From Thiomicrospira sp. XS5 (lineage in GTDB: Bacteria; Pseudomonadota; Gammaproteobacteria; Thiomicrospirales; Thiomicrospiraceae), in the NCBI RefSeq assembly GCF_001507555.1, contig NZ_LQBO01000001.1:1798001-1862000 (forward strand): a stretch of 64,000 bases of DNA, read 5' to 3'. Shown here piece after piece: positions 19,748 to 27,792 of this stretch (position 1 is its first letter; every line of letters begins with the position of its first letter). The position numbers and the translations under genes are program-made. Below the pieces are notes generated by a model, which saw nothing but the letters and a program-made list of their open reading frames with translations, was not told the DNA's origin and made no database searches.

Positions 19748-20563
19748 TTAAGAGAGAGTTAGATAACGGTTCAAACGCTTTTCCCAGCCGGGCAACCAGC
19801 GTTTTTCGTTTTTGTCCAACGGCGACAATTTCACCCGCAATTGCAATCGCGCTTTGGCCGATGCGACAAAATCCGGTAACGCTGTGGCTTCGGTGGTTTC
19901 CGGCATGGCGAGCAACACATCCACCAACCCCCACCCTTCGCCCAGATAACGTTCTTTAGCATTATGACCGATGCCTTTAAAATTGGCATAATCAATCATC
20001 GCAAACACGCCCTGCGGAGTGTGCGTTAATTGCTGAACATTATACGACAAATGCTGCTGTTGAGCGGAAGTCAGCGTTGGCCACAGCCGATCCAATTCCG
20101 ACACCAAGCGCTGAAAAACAAACTCGGCTTGCTCGGATTTGGTGGCCGCCAGCCATTGGCGTAATTCGGTTAACTTCGGTTTTGACCAGGCCTGGTCAAA
20201 AGCGGCACGATTCGGCCAGGGCGGCTCGAACGGTGAGAGACGCTGCAACCATTCCGGCGCGGGCTGACGAGCGGAAACAAACACCACCATTTGCGGAAAG
20301 GTTTGTTCAAACGGAACCGTAACATCTTTCGGGATCCAAATAAAATGACCGATGCCGAACGAGGGAAACGGCTCGTTACGGCTCCAGTAAGTGAGATATT
20401 TTTCATGACCGCCGGTTTCGTTTTGCTCAATGTGCTTGGCGACCCATTGATAGTCGATGCTTTGGTTTGACAACAGCAAACCGGCGGCCTGCACGGCCGC
20501 CAACCAAAACAAGGCAACACCGGCACCCAACAACGGAATGATGTTTTTCATAAATCGTTTCAC
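19748..20563 (-). CDS. Exported protein of unknown function with GIGHFIW motif
   Basis: 271 residues (or 267 from an ATG at 20551). A signal peptide or anchor occupies about residues 9-27. The mature part opens with NETGGHEKYLTYW, then FPSFGIGHFIWIP, an arrangement of an acidic residue before a glycine-rich GIGH motif that recalls lysozyme-like folds, but I cannot assign it to a named family. A later GHNAKERYLGEGWGL is also likely conserved. It lies 22 bp upstream of the prenyltransferase gene on the same strand. Confidence 0.75.
   Translation of the reverse strand: MKRFMKNIIPLLGAGVALFWLAAVQAAGLLLSNQSIDYQWVAKHIEQNETGGHEKYLTYWSRNEPFPSFGIGHFIWIPKDVTVPFEQTFPQMVVFVSARQPAPEWLQRLSPFEPPWPNRAAFDQAWSKPKLTELRQWLAATKSEQAEFVFQRLVSELDRLWPTLTSAQQQHLSYNVQQLTHTPQGVFAMIDYANFKGIGHNAKERYLGEGWGLVDVLLAMPETTEATALPDFVASAKARLQLRVKLSPLDKNEKRWLPGWEKRLNRYLTLS
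20181..20200. repeat. CCAGGCCTGG palindrome, 20-bp form, inside exported-protein gene
   Basis: Perfect 20-bp palindrome around the core at 20186-20195, read as FDQAWSK on the coding strand. Confidence 0.92.
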
Positions 20564-20617
20564 GGCATTACGGCCATCGGCTTTGGCATCTCATTTATGG
20601 GCGTTCGACAATGGATT

Positions 20618-21292
20618 TTATGCGATTGACGCCAAATAACCATCTTCAACATTGCGAATCATGTTTTGGTACATGCTCGACAACTCCGGCACCACCGACT
20701 CGGTCACACAGTCCTGCGATAACAACGCTTTCGACCAGGCCTGCATCTTCGGAAAACCGTCTAGAAAATCAATGGAACAGACATTTTTCATCAACGATAA
20801 TCGCATAAAGAACGGCGCATAAGCGGCATCAATCAAACAGAAATCTTCACCATTAAAAAACGACTGACCACTGTGAACGCTTTCCAGGCGCGCCAACTTT
20901 CCATTGATTTCATCCCGGAAAGATTCAAACGCCGCTTGATCGGTGGCATGTGCCATTTTGAATTGTAAGATATTCAAATCGTCGCCAAATGTCATCCAGG
21001 CTCGGTTCATGGCTTTTTTCAGCGGATCTTTCGGGTGTAAGGATGGTGGCGTCACTTCGTCCACATACTCCTGGATCACCATGGACTCGAACAACACCTC
21101 TTTCCCGACCTTGAGCACCGGCACTTTTCCTAACGGTGACAGGCTTTCAAACCATTCCGGAGGATTGCTCAGGTCGATAAACGTCAACTCAAAATCGACT
21201 TGTTTCTTTTTCAAAACAATCACTGCTCTTTGTACGAATGGGCAAAGTTTGAAACTGATTAACTCCATTTTTTCCGGTGTCGCGTTCGCCAT
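20618..21292 (-). CDS. Glutathione S-transferase family protein
   Basis: 224 residues. A thioredoxin-fold N-terminal domain with KLCPFVQRA puts a cysteine (Cys17) at the active site, as in omega/lambda-type GSTs rather than the serine or tyrosine classes; such proteins usually act as glutathione-dependent reductases. The cis-proline (GKVPVL) and ES pair (LFESMVIQEY) of the glutathione site follow. The C-terminal part is the all-helical domain. AGGAGG lies seven bases before the ATG. Confidence 0.9.
   Translation of the reverse strand: MANATPEKMELISFKLCPFVQRAVIVLKKKQVDFELTFIDLSNPPEWFESLSPLGKVPVLKVGKEVLFESMVIQEYVDEVTPPSLHPKDPLKKAMNRAWMTFGDDLNILQFKMAHATDQAAFESFRDEINGKLARLESVHSGQSFFNGEDFCLIDAAYAPFFMRLSLMKNVCSIDFLDGFPKMQAWSKALLSQDCVTESVVPELSSMYQNMIRNVEDGYLASIA
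20735..20744. repeat. Near-match (9/10) of the CCAGGCCTGG palindrome
   Basis: Reads CCAGGCCTGC inside the GST gene; encodes MQAWSK. Confidence 0.6.
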
Positions 21293-21388
21293 GTTGCCTC
21301 CTGTGAAGAAAATAATGATTTCCCATCATACAATTTCATCGCCACAGGTCAAGCCACCGGCCGGAGTTTCAAAGAAATCAAAGGGCCG

Positions 21389-21421
21389 AAAAAAAGCGCT
21401 TAAATTGATACTTAAGCGCTT
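21389..21421 (-). terminator. Intrinsic terminator of the DsrE-like gene
   Basis: 10-bp stem AAGCGCTTAA / TTAAGCGCTT with an 8-nt loop (21394-21421), followed on the minus strand by a run of T. Confidence 0.85.
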
Positions 21422-21472
21422 ATCCTAAAGTGGAGGAGGATAAAAATCGGTAACGCCAACGTGCCGGGCGCC

Positions 21473-22048
21473 TTATGGATGAATGAACCTTTTCGGAGTA
21501 TCGAATAACGATTTACGCTCCGAATCGGATAACTGACGAATGGTAATGACCTGATACCCCAGCGCCTTGTAATCATTGAGTTGTGCCATGCCGGATTCGG
21601 AATAGCTGACAAAATCGGGAAAATCTTCCCGCGTCAGCCCTTTTAAACCACCAACCGCACCGCAAACATGAACGGAAACGCCGTCGGATGCGGTGAGTTG
21701 ACGAAAGGTCTCATGCAAGGCCGCATTGTTGGATTGCGCCTGTTTTTGCAAGGCAAACTCTTCCGCACCGTGGCTGACCACCGCAATATCCACCGCCGGG
21801 AAGCGTTCCCGAATCAAGCGAATTTGTTTGCGCACGTAAGGGGCCAAGTTGGTTAAGGCATTGGCGTCTAGGGTTTCAATGTCGAACACCACGCCATCTG
21901 GCGCAGAAGGTTGAGCCAAAAGGGTTTCGACTTGCGGATGCACGTCAGGGGGCGGTTCCGCTTGAACGGCTTGAACACCTTGGACGCTGATGGTCCAAAC
22001 CAGGGAAAGCCAGAGAGCTCGAAACAGGTACATGGTTGAATTCCGCAT
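21473..22048 (-). CDS. Exported DsrE-family protein
   Basis: 191 residues. A signal peptide covers about residues 6-30 (ending near AVQAEP), then a DsrE/DsrF-like fold: VVFDIETLDANAL, then a helix and DIAVVSHGAEEFAL, and later VSVHVCGAVGGLKGL with a cysteine at the position where DsrE-type proteins carry sulfur. DsrE proteins are typically cytoplasmic; periplasmic versions are common in sulfur-oxidising bacteria but poorly understood. It is a single-gene transcript with its own terminator. Confidence 0.8.
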   Translation of the reverse strand: MRNSTMYLFRALWLSLVWTISVQGVQAVQAEPPPDVHPQVETLLAQPSAPDGVVFDIETLDANALTNLAPYVRKQIRLIRERFPAVDIAVVSHGAEEFALQKQAQSNNAALHETFRQLTASDGVSVHVCGAVGGLKGLTREDFPDFVSYSESGMAQLNDYKALGYQVITIRQLSDSERKSLFDTPKRFIHP

Positions 22049-22184
22049 TGAATACCCTACCTTTTAACTCAAGTTTTACAGGCATTTTACTCCGCCCAAA
22101 AATCAAAAACCAGCCTTATTAAAACCCTCTAATATAGAAGCTTTTTTAGCTGTTATTTCATAAGCTTATAATAAATACAACTTC

Positions 22185-22198
22185 CACCAGGCCTGGTG
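22185..22198. repeat. CCAGGCCTGG palindrome, 14-bp form, intergenic
   Basis: Perfect palindrome CACCAGGCCTGGTG between the ferredoxin and DsrE-like genes; no T-run on either side. Confidence 0.9.
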
Positions 22199-22293
22199 AA
22201 TCTATGGACAGGCCACACCGTTTAGAAACGGCAAAGGCCAGCAAGAGAAATGCTCACTGAGCGAGTTCAAAAGTCACTCGCCCAGCCGCATAA

Positions 22294-22320
22294 AGGAATA
22301 TTAAATGAGGAATATTAAAT
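22294..22320. repeat. Tandem direct repeat of 13-14 bp
   Basis: AGGAATATTAAATG is repeated head to tail (22294-22307, 22308-22320). The second copy covers the last codon and stop of the ferredoxin gene. Confidence 0.85.
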
Positions 22321-22572
22321 TTTGTCGCTTAAGACTAGGTGTTCGAATTTCTTCATTAAGGTGTCTTGATCCTCGACCCGTTCTGGATCGGTGATAATAC
22401 AATCCACCGGGCAGACGCTGACGCACGTCGGGGTATCGTAATACCCCACACATTCCGTACACAAATCAGGATTGATTTCGTAGATTTTTTCGCCGTAATA
22501 AATCGCTTGGTTCGGGCATTCCGGTTCGCACATATCGCAATTGGTGCACCCTTCCAGTATTTTCAAGGCCAT
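22315..22572 (-). CDS. yfhL: 2[4Fe-4S] ferredoxin, YfhL type
   Basis: 85 residues with two cysteine clusters: CTNCDMCEPECP near residue 9 and CTECVGYYDTPTCVSVCP near 38. The second has the insertion between its second and third cysteines seen in Allochromatium-type and YfhL ferredoxins. AAGGAA precedes the ATG. It directly follows trhP (33 bp gap). In E. coli the YfhL ferredoxin and the TrhP protein are both linked to tRNA 5-hydroxyuridine formation, so the pairing suggests electron supply to that reaction (inference). Confidence 0.9.
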   Translation of the reverse strand: MALKILEGCTNCDMCEPECPNQAIYYGEKIYEINPDLCTECVGYYDTPTCVSVCPVDCIITDPERVEDQDTLMKKFEHLVLSDKI

Positions 22573-22605
22573 AAGTATTCCTTCAATATCCTGACCAGCA
22601 CGCCT

Positions 22606-24096
22606 TTAAACCGAAGCGTCGGCTGCATCTTTTACCGCCTTCGCTTCACGTGCCGCCGCATCCCGCTTCAAGTCCCCGCCCCAGGCTTCGTTGCGCATCA
22701 CCAAACCGAAACGCAAGGTTTCCAAATCCAAATTTTTAAACGGATTCGGAATGCGCACGCGCCAACCGGAGCCCAACGCACATTCAACCGGCTTATCGTG
22801 ATGATCCTGCATGTCCGCCAGGTTCAGTGTCACGTTGCCGGCCGGCGTCATGATTTCCAGCGAATCGCCCAGGCAGAATTTGTTCTTCACGTCAATTTCC
22901 AGCAAGCTCTTACCGTCACGCTCAACGACATCGACCACTTCCCCAACAAAACGCTGACGGTCGGATTTGGACACGCCATATTCGTAGTTTTGATATTCGG
23001 AATGCACATGACGACGCAAGAAACCTTCGGTATACCCACGGCTTGCCAGGCTTTCCAGATCGCTCAATAAGTTTTGATCAAAGGGCTTGCCGGCCGCCGC
23101 ATCGTCGATGGCTTTACGATAAACCTGCGCGGTGCGCGCCACATAATAATGCGACTTAGTGCGTCCTTCGATCTTCAACGAATCCACGCCCATATCGACC
23201 AATTCCGGAATCAATTCCACCGCACGCAGGTCCTTGGAATTCATGATATAAGTGCCGTGCTCATCTTCGTACGCCGGCATATATTCGCCCGGGCGCCCTT
23301 CCTCTTCCAACAACATCATTTGGTCGGTCGGTTTCCCGGCCCCAATGGTCACATCCGGCATCTCTGTTTCAGCGCCGGTCAGATCGGTGATATTCGCCAC
23401 CTGCTCAATGGGAACCCCCACTACGTCGCCCGTTTCATCTTCCTGGCCTTCGTAAGTGTTATAGTTCCAACGACAGGCATTGGTGCAAGTGCCTTGGTTG
23501 GCATCACGCTTGTTGATATAACCGGACAGCAAACAACGCCCGGAATAAGCGATGCACAAAGCGCCATGCACGAACACTTCCAGCTCCATGCCCGGCACCG
23601 CTTCGCCGATTTCACGGATTTCCTGAATCGACAATTCGCGCGATAGCACCACTCGACTGATGCCTTGGTCGTGCCAAAACTTCACCGTGGCCCAGTTAAC
23701 CGCATTGGACTGCACCGATAAATGGATTTCCTGTTCCGGATATTCCGCCCGCACCATCGCAATCAAGCCCGGGTCGGACATAATCAAGGCGTCCGGTTTC
23801 ATGGCGATGATCGGAGCGATATCGCGCATATAGGTTTTGATTTTGGCGTTATGCGCCGCGATATTACTGACCACATAGAATTTTTTACCTAATTCGTGCG
23901 CACGCTTGATGCCCTTATCCAGGGTTTCTTCGTCGAATTCATTATTACGCACGCGCAGGCTGTAACGCGGCTGACCGGCGTAAACCGCATCCGCGCCATA
24001 AGCAAAGGCGTATTCCATGTTTTTGTAGGTCCCGGCAGGCGAGAGTAATTCCGGTTTAAAGTTGTCTGCTTTCAAGGCAAATCCTTTATCGTTCAT
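22606..24096 (-). CDS. trhP: tRNA uridine-34 hydroxylation protein, peptidase U32 family
   Basis: 496 residues, U32/YegQ family. The start LLSPAGTYKNMEYAFAYGADAVYAGQPRYSLR matches in shorter blocks, and the U32 signature lies in ELEVFVHGALCIAYSGRCLLSGYINKRDANQGTC (two blocks) with four conserved cysteines that likely bind an iron-sulfur cluster. E. coli YegQ (TrhP) is required for 5-hydroxyuridine at the wobble base and uses prephenate as precursor. It is somewhat longer than E. coli YegQ (453), with an added acidic loop near 215-280. Confidence 0.9.
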   Translation of the reverse strand: MNDKGFALKADNFKPELLSPAGTYKNMEYAFAYGADAVYAGQPRYSLRVRNNEFDEETLDKGIKRAHELGKKFYVVSNIAAHNAKIKTYMRDIAPIIAMKPDALIMSDPGLIAMVRAEYPEQEIHLSVQSNAVNWATVKFWHDQGISRVVLSRELSIQEIREIGEAVPGMELEVFVHGALCIAYSGRCLLSGYINKRDANQGTCTNACRWNYNTYEGQEDETGDVVGVPIEQVANITDLTGAETEMPDVTIGAGKPTDQMMLLEEEGRPGEYMPAYEDEHGTYIMNSKDLRAVELIPELVDMGVDSLKIEGRTKSHYYVARTAQVYRKAIDDAAAGKPFDQNLLSDLESLASRGYTEGFLRRHVHSEYQNYEYGVSKSDRQRFVGEVVDVVERDGKSLLEIDVKNKFCLGDSLEIMTPAGNVTLNLADMQDHHDKPVECALGSGWRVRIPNPFKNLDLETLRFGLVMRNEAWGGDLKRDAAAREAKAVKDAADASV

Positions 24097-24124
24097 TTCC
24101 GAGTTGTGAACCGGGTATTTTACT

Positions 24125-24631
24125 CTATTTTACTCCGGTTTGTTCAAGTGTTTGATGCCATAAAACCCTTTTATTTTCAAAGGATAATTGCGCATTGGCC
24201 GGACTGGTGGAGGGAAGCGAATGAAACACCAAGTCGTCCGGTAAGGATTGTTTTTTCATCACCTGCTTTTCAAACAGGTTTTGGGCGGCTTTGCCGTTAA
24301 ACAGCACCGTTTTCAAATCGGGAAAGCGCTTAAAAAGCGATTCGAAATCATTGGCTTCCGGCTGTTTGATGGCCGAATCCAAACTGCCGGACCGCTCGCA
24401 AAACGCCAACACATCCCAAAGCAAAATCGCGTGCTGTCGGCACAAGACGATTTTCTGCTCGACCGTTTCAATCGGTTGTTGGAAGGCTTCCGCCAGAATC
24501 GGCCAGAAGGCATTGCGCGGATGGGCGTAATAAAACGCTTCTTCCAAGGACGCCACACTGGGCATGGTGCCCAGAATCATGATTGTCGGGTTTTCAGGCA
24601 GAATGGGCGCAAAGCCGGAACAACTGGACAT
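24125..24631 (-). CDS. DNA-deoxyinosine/hypoxanthine glycosylase, UDG superfamily
   Basis: 168 residues. The motif MILGTMPS near residue 19 and HPRNAFWPIL near 37 are those of UDG family 6 (hypoxanthine-DNA glycosylases); the C-terminal motif HSLPSTSPAN matches too. The family removes deaminated bases (hypoxanthine) from DNA; assignment to this exact family rather than Mug is probable. It lies 28 bp upstream of trhP on the same strand. Confidence 0.85.
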   Translation of the reverse strand: MSSCSGFAPILPENPTIMILGTMPSVASLEEAFYYAHPRNAFWPILAEAFQQPIETVEQKIVLCRQHAILLWDVLAFCERSGSLDSAIKQPEANDFESLFKRFPDLKTVLFNGKAAQNLFEKQVMKKQSLPDDLVFHSLPSTSPANAQLSFENKRVLWHQTLEQTGVK

Positions 24632-24697
24632 AAATGCGAGTAACCGTTTACAAAGGTAAGGTCTTTTATATTAAACGCATGAGCGTATGAATACCAA

Positions 24698-24721
24698 AAA
24701 ACCGCCAGGCCTGGCGGTTTT
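24698..24721 (-). terminator. Terminator built on CCAGGCCTGG
   Basis: Perfect 24-bp palindrome AAAACCGCCAGG / its complement, ending in TTTT, between the peroxiredoxin-side gene at 24748 and the glycosylase gene. On the minus strand it follows the gene at 24748-25227. The core CCAGGCCTGG is at 24705-24714. Confidence 0.85.
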
Positions 24722-24747
24722 GTCATGTGTTAACGCCGCATCAAACG

Positions 24748-25227
24748 TCATTGAATCGACTTTAAGAACGCTTGCAAATCGGCTTGATTTGAAAAGTATT
24801 CCACGTCTTTAATCACCAGATTATACAGCTTATAAACCGAAACCGTTTCCGGCTGTTGCGGCCAGGTCGCCGTCATTTGCTCGTCATAAGACAGCGCAAT
24901 CGGAAAAGCATAATCTTTCATTTTTGGGATCGCAAACAAACTGGTAATCAGGCTCGGCATTTGCGACACATCCGCGACATATAACCACTGATGCGCTTTC
25001 GGATCGGTGATTTTCAAATTATCGAAACTCTCTTTCACCCATTGACCGCCGTCTTTGTGGTGCGAAAAAATCACCCATTCGGTCCCCGCCGTTAAGCGAA
25101 TCGGCTTATCCCATTGGTCCTTGAATTCATGCGCGGGCAACGCCTGCAATTTGGCCGGGGCCTGTGCATACGCGGCGAGCTGAATGCCAACCAACAACAT
25201 CATGGTCATCATGATTTTCTTTAACAT
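24748..25227 (-). CDS. Periplasmic thioredoxin-fold-like protein, unknown function
   Basis: 159 residues, signal peptide about residues 5-22 (ending AYAQA). After it come the strands and helices of a thioredoxin-like layout (EWVIFSHHKDGGQWVKESF, then YVADVSQMPSLI and FPIALSYDEQ), but with no CxxC active site. Exact family not recognised. It sits next to the peroxiredoxin gene on the same strand, 106 bp after its stop, with a terminator between, so it is probably a separate transcript. Confidence 0.7.
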   Translation of the reverse strand: MLKKIMMTMMLLVGIQLAAYAQAPAKLQALPAHEFKDQWDKPIRLTAGTEWVIFSHHKDGGQWVKESFDNLKITDPKAHQWLYVADVSQMPSLITSLFAIPKMKDYAFPIALSYDEQMTATWPQQPETVSVYKLYNLVIKDVEYFSNQADLQAFLKSIQ

Positions 25228-25269
25228 TTTTGAGCTCCAAAATCGTTGTTAAAACAAACCTTCAGATAC

Positions 25270-25296
25270 AAAAACTGCCTGTAAAAACAGGCAGTT
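25270..25296 (-). terminator. Intrinsic terminator of the peroxiredoxin gene
   Basis: 10-bp stem AACTGCCTGT / ACAGGCAGTT with an AAAA loop (25273-25296), followed on the minus strand by TTTT. Confidence 0.85.
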
Positions 25297-25332
25297 ATCG
25301 ATTTTTATTCTACGTTTTGTATTTAAATCCAA

Positions 25333-25986
25333 TTAGATGGATTTTTTACAGAAGTAGAAATCGACACACTCGTACTCACCAGAGGCCATGCGCTCTTTCG
25401 CTTCTTCCGTTGTGGAAGGCGGTGGAACGATGACTTTATCGCCTGGCTGCCAAGCTTCCGGCGTCGCACAGGCATTCGCGTCAGAGGTTTGCATGGCTTT
25501 CACGATGCGCACGAATTCGTCCATAGAACGACCGTTGCTCATCGGATAATACATCATAGCACGCAAAACTCCTTCCGGATCGATGATGAAGGTAGCACGT
25601 ACAGCAGACGTATCAGCCGCACCCGGGTGAATCATCCCGTAAGATGTCGCGACTTTCATATCCAGGTCAGCGATGATTGGGAATTCAATGTCCACACCGA
25701 ATTTTTCTTTGATGTTCAACACCCAAGCGTTATGCGAATGGTGTGAGTCAATGGAAAGACCCAAAAGTTCGCAGTTCAATTCGTCAAACTGTGGCTTACG
25801 CGCTTGGAACGCCATAAACTCAGTGGTACAAACCGGCGTGAAATCCGCTGGGTGAGAGAAAAGGATCAACCATTTCCCTTTGTAGTCTTCAAGCGTTTTA
25901 CGGCCAGCCGTTGTAACCGCATCAAAAGCCGGAGCGGGTTCATTCAAACGAGGTAGAGAAATAACTTGTGCTTCTTGGTTTTCCAT
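25333..25986 (-). CDS. Peroxiredoxin, Prx6/AhpC-TSA family
   Basis: 217 residues. The peroxidatic cysteine is in PADFTPVCTTEF (Cys53) with the matching Arg near 128 (SAVRATFIIDPEG). The C-terminal half matches the Prx6 type and ends YECVDFYFCKK, giving two further cysteines that may act in resolution. Strong GGAG ribosome site. Probably an abundant peroxide-reducing enzyme, single-gene transcript. The promoter is described separately. Confidence 0.92.
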   Translation of the reverse strand: MENQEAQVISLPRLNEPAPAFDAVTTAGRKTLEDYKGKWLILFSHPADFTPVCTTEFMAFQARKPQFDELNCELLGLSIDSHHSHNAWVLNIKEKFGVDIEFPIIADLDMKVATSYGMIHPGAADTSAVRATFIIDPEGVLRAMMYYPMSNGRSMDEFVRIVKAMQTSDANACATPEAWQPGDKVIVPPPSTTEEAKERMASGEYECVDFYFCKKSI

Positions 25987-26009
25987 TTTGGAATCTCCTA
26001 TAGTTGTTA

Positions 26010-26047
26010 TTTATACCTAAGTATAAAATATATTTTTGCATTCACAA
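26010..26047 (-). promoter_or_regulatory. Promoter of the peroxiredoxin gene with inverted repeat
   Basis: On the minus strand TTGTGA and TATACT are 16 bp apart (26042-26047 and 26020-26025), a near-consensus sigma-70 pair. An inverted repeat TTTATAC-N4-GTATAAA (26010-26027) overlaps the -10 box, a plausible repressor site. Confidence 0.6.
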
Positions 26048-26172
26048 GCATATTTAATGCTTGGAACAAACTATAGCAATGCAGACAAATTTAATCTAAT
26101 TAATTATTTATTAAAACTTCATAGCAAAAAACTATCAAAAGAATTTTTGTCATTAAAATCAATCAAGCAGGA

Positions 26173-27537
26173 TCACCCCAATTCGACATAAGAGGCTTCT
26201 TGAAGCGTAAACTCACCCACAGGGCTACCCCATAAATCATACTCGTCGGCCGCAAAGATTTCCACATCTATAAAGTCACCGGGGTTCAGGTGATGTCCTT
26301 CTGGAATAAACACCAGGCCGTCAATTTCTGGCGCATCCGCTTGCGAGCGTGCAATCGCACCCTCTTCATCCACCTCGTCCACCAACACCTGCATGGTCCG
26401 GCCGATTTTGGCTTGCATCTTCTCGGCACTGATTTGCTGCTGCAGTTGCATGAAACGATCGAACCGCTCCTGCTTGACCTCGTCCGGCACCGGTTCCGCC
26501 AATTCATTGGCCACGGCACCTTCCACCGGCGAATACTGGAAACAACCCACACGGTCCAAACGTGCTTCGGCAATGAAATCCAGTAGGTTCTGAAACTGCT
26601 CCTCGGTTTCTCCGGGGAACCCGACGATAAAGGTGGAACGAATGGTCAAGTCCGGGACCTGTTCACGCCACTTCTGAATACGCTCCAGAGTTTTATCGAC
26701 GTTCCCCGGACGTTTCATGGCTTTCAGAATCTCTGGATCGGCATGCTGTAACGGCATGTCGAGATACGGCAAGATTTTGCCCTGAGCCATCAGCGGAATC
26801 ACCTCTTCGACATTCGGGTATGGATAAACATAATGCAAACGCACCCAAATCCCTAATTCACCCAGCGCTTCGGCCAAGCCAAGCATGGAAGTTTTGGTCG
26901 GGCGGCCGTCGGCGAAATCGGTTTTATATTTGACGTCCACGCCATAAGCCGCCGTGTCTTGTGACACCACCAGTAACTCCTTGACGCCAGCCTCTTTCAA
27001 ACGTTTGGCTTCCGCCACCACGTCCGACGCTGGGCGGCTGACCAAATCACCGCGCATTGACGGGATAATGCAAAAGGTACAACGGTGATTACAGCCTTCG
27101 GAAATCTTCAGATAGGCGAAATGCTTCGGCGTCAACTTAATGCCCTGCGGCGGCACCAAATCCACAAACGGATCGTGTGCCGGAGGCGCAATCACATCAT
27201 GCACGGCTGTCAAAACGTCTTCATAAGCCGCCGGACCGGAAACCGCCAAAACTTTCGGGTGAACTTCCTTGATTTGGTTATCGTCTTTTCCACCCAAACA
27301 GCCGGTAACGATGACTTTACCGTTTTCCTCCAAGGCTTCCCCAATGGTGTCCAGCGATTCCTGCACAGCGCTGTCGATAAACCCACAAGTATTGACGATG
27401 ACCGTATCCGCCTCGTCATAAGCGTTGGTTAGATGATAGCCTTCCGCCTTTAGTTGGGTGAGAATCCGCTCCGAATCAACGGTAGCCTTCGGACACCCCA
27501 AACTCACGATGCCAACGGTTGGGTTCTGTTGCGACAT
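26173..27537 (-). CDS. rimO: Ribosomal protein S12 methylthiotransferase
   Basis: 454 residues from the ATG at 27537, which has AAGGAA eight bases upstream; a longer frame starts 36 codons earlier without a ribosome site. Radical-SAM enzyme that methylthiolates Asp88 of ribosomal protein S12. The N-terminal UPF0004 domain starts [16 protein letters not shown], the radical SAM cluster is [15 protein letters not shown], and a TRAM domain closes the protein. RimO rather than MiaB by the SLGCPKxxVDSE motif. Confidence 0.93.
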   Translation of the reverse strand: MSQQNPTVGIVSLGCPKATVDSERILTQLKAEGYHLTNAYDEADTVIVNTCGFIDSAVQESLDTIGEALEENGKVIVTGCLGGKDDNQIKEVHPKVLAVSGPAAYEDVLTAVHDVIAPPAHDPFVDLVPPQGIKLTPKHFAYLKISEGCNHRCTFCIIPSMRGDLVSRPASDVVAEAKRLKEAGVKELLVVSQDTAAYGVDVKYKTDFADGRPTKTSMLGLAEALGELGIWVRLHYVYPYPNVEEVIPLMAQGKILPYLDMPLQHADPEILKAMKRPGNVDKTLERIQKWREQVPDLTIRSTFIVGFPGETEEQFQNLLDFIAEARLDRVGCFQYSPVEGAVANELAEPVPDEVKQERFDRFMQLQQQISAEKMQAKIGRTMQVLVDEVDEEGAIARSQADAPEIDGLVFIPEGHHLNPGDFIDVEIFAADEYDLWGSPVGEFTLQEASYVELG

Positions 27538-27683
27538 AATTCGATTCCTTGTTCTTTTGCGTGCTGTTCCAGCATTCATGCTTTGACGTTGCGGGTATTT
27601 TATTCCATTCCATAACCGATACACAAAGAAACCAGCCAACATCACCTCATAAAATTTAACTATGCCTTACCAGAAATAAAAAC

Positions 27684-27702
27684 CATTATCATTAGCATTG
27701 AC
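27684..27702. promoter_or_regulatory. Possible Fur box before the first TonB receptor
   Basis: Three hexamers in a row, ATTATC ATTAGC ATTGAC, resemble the GATAAT repeat array of Fur sites, about 90 bp before the start codon. Moderate match only. Confidence 0.4.
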
Positions 27703-27792
27703 TAATACATTTGCTTTTACTAAAATTCCCTCTCAAAAATAAGTTAATTAAAACATTCTTACTTCTACTACGCTTCTATAAAGGCTCCTTCA

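Noticed and set aside
27538-27645. N-terminal extension of rimO
   Set aside because: No ribosome site; the 27537 ATG has AAGGAA and the family motif begins there.
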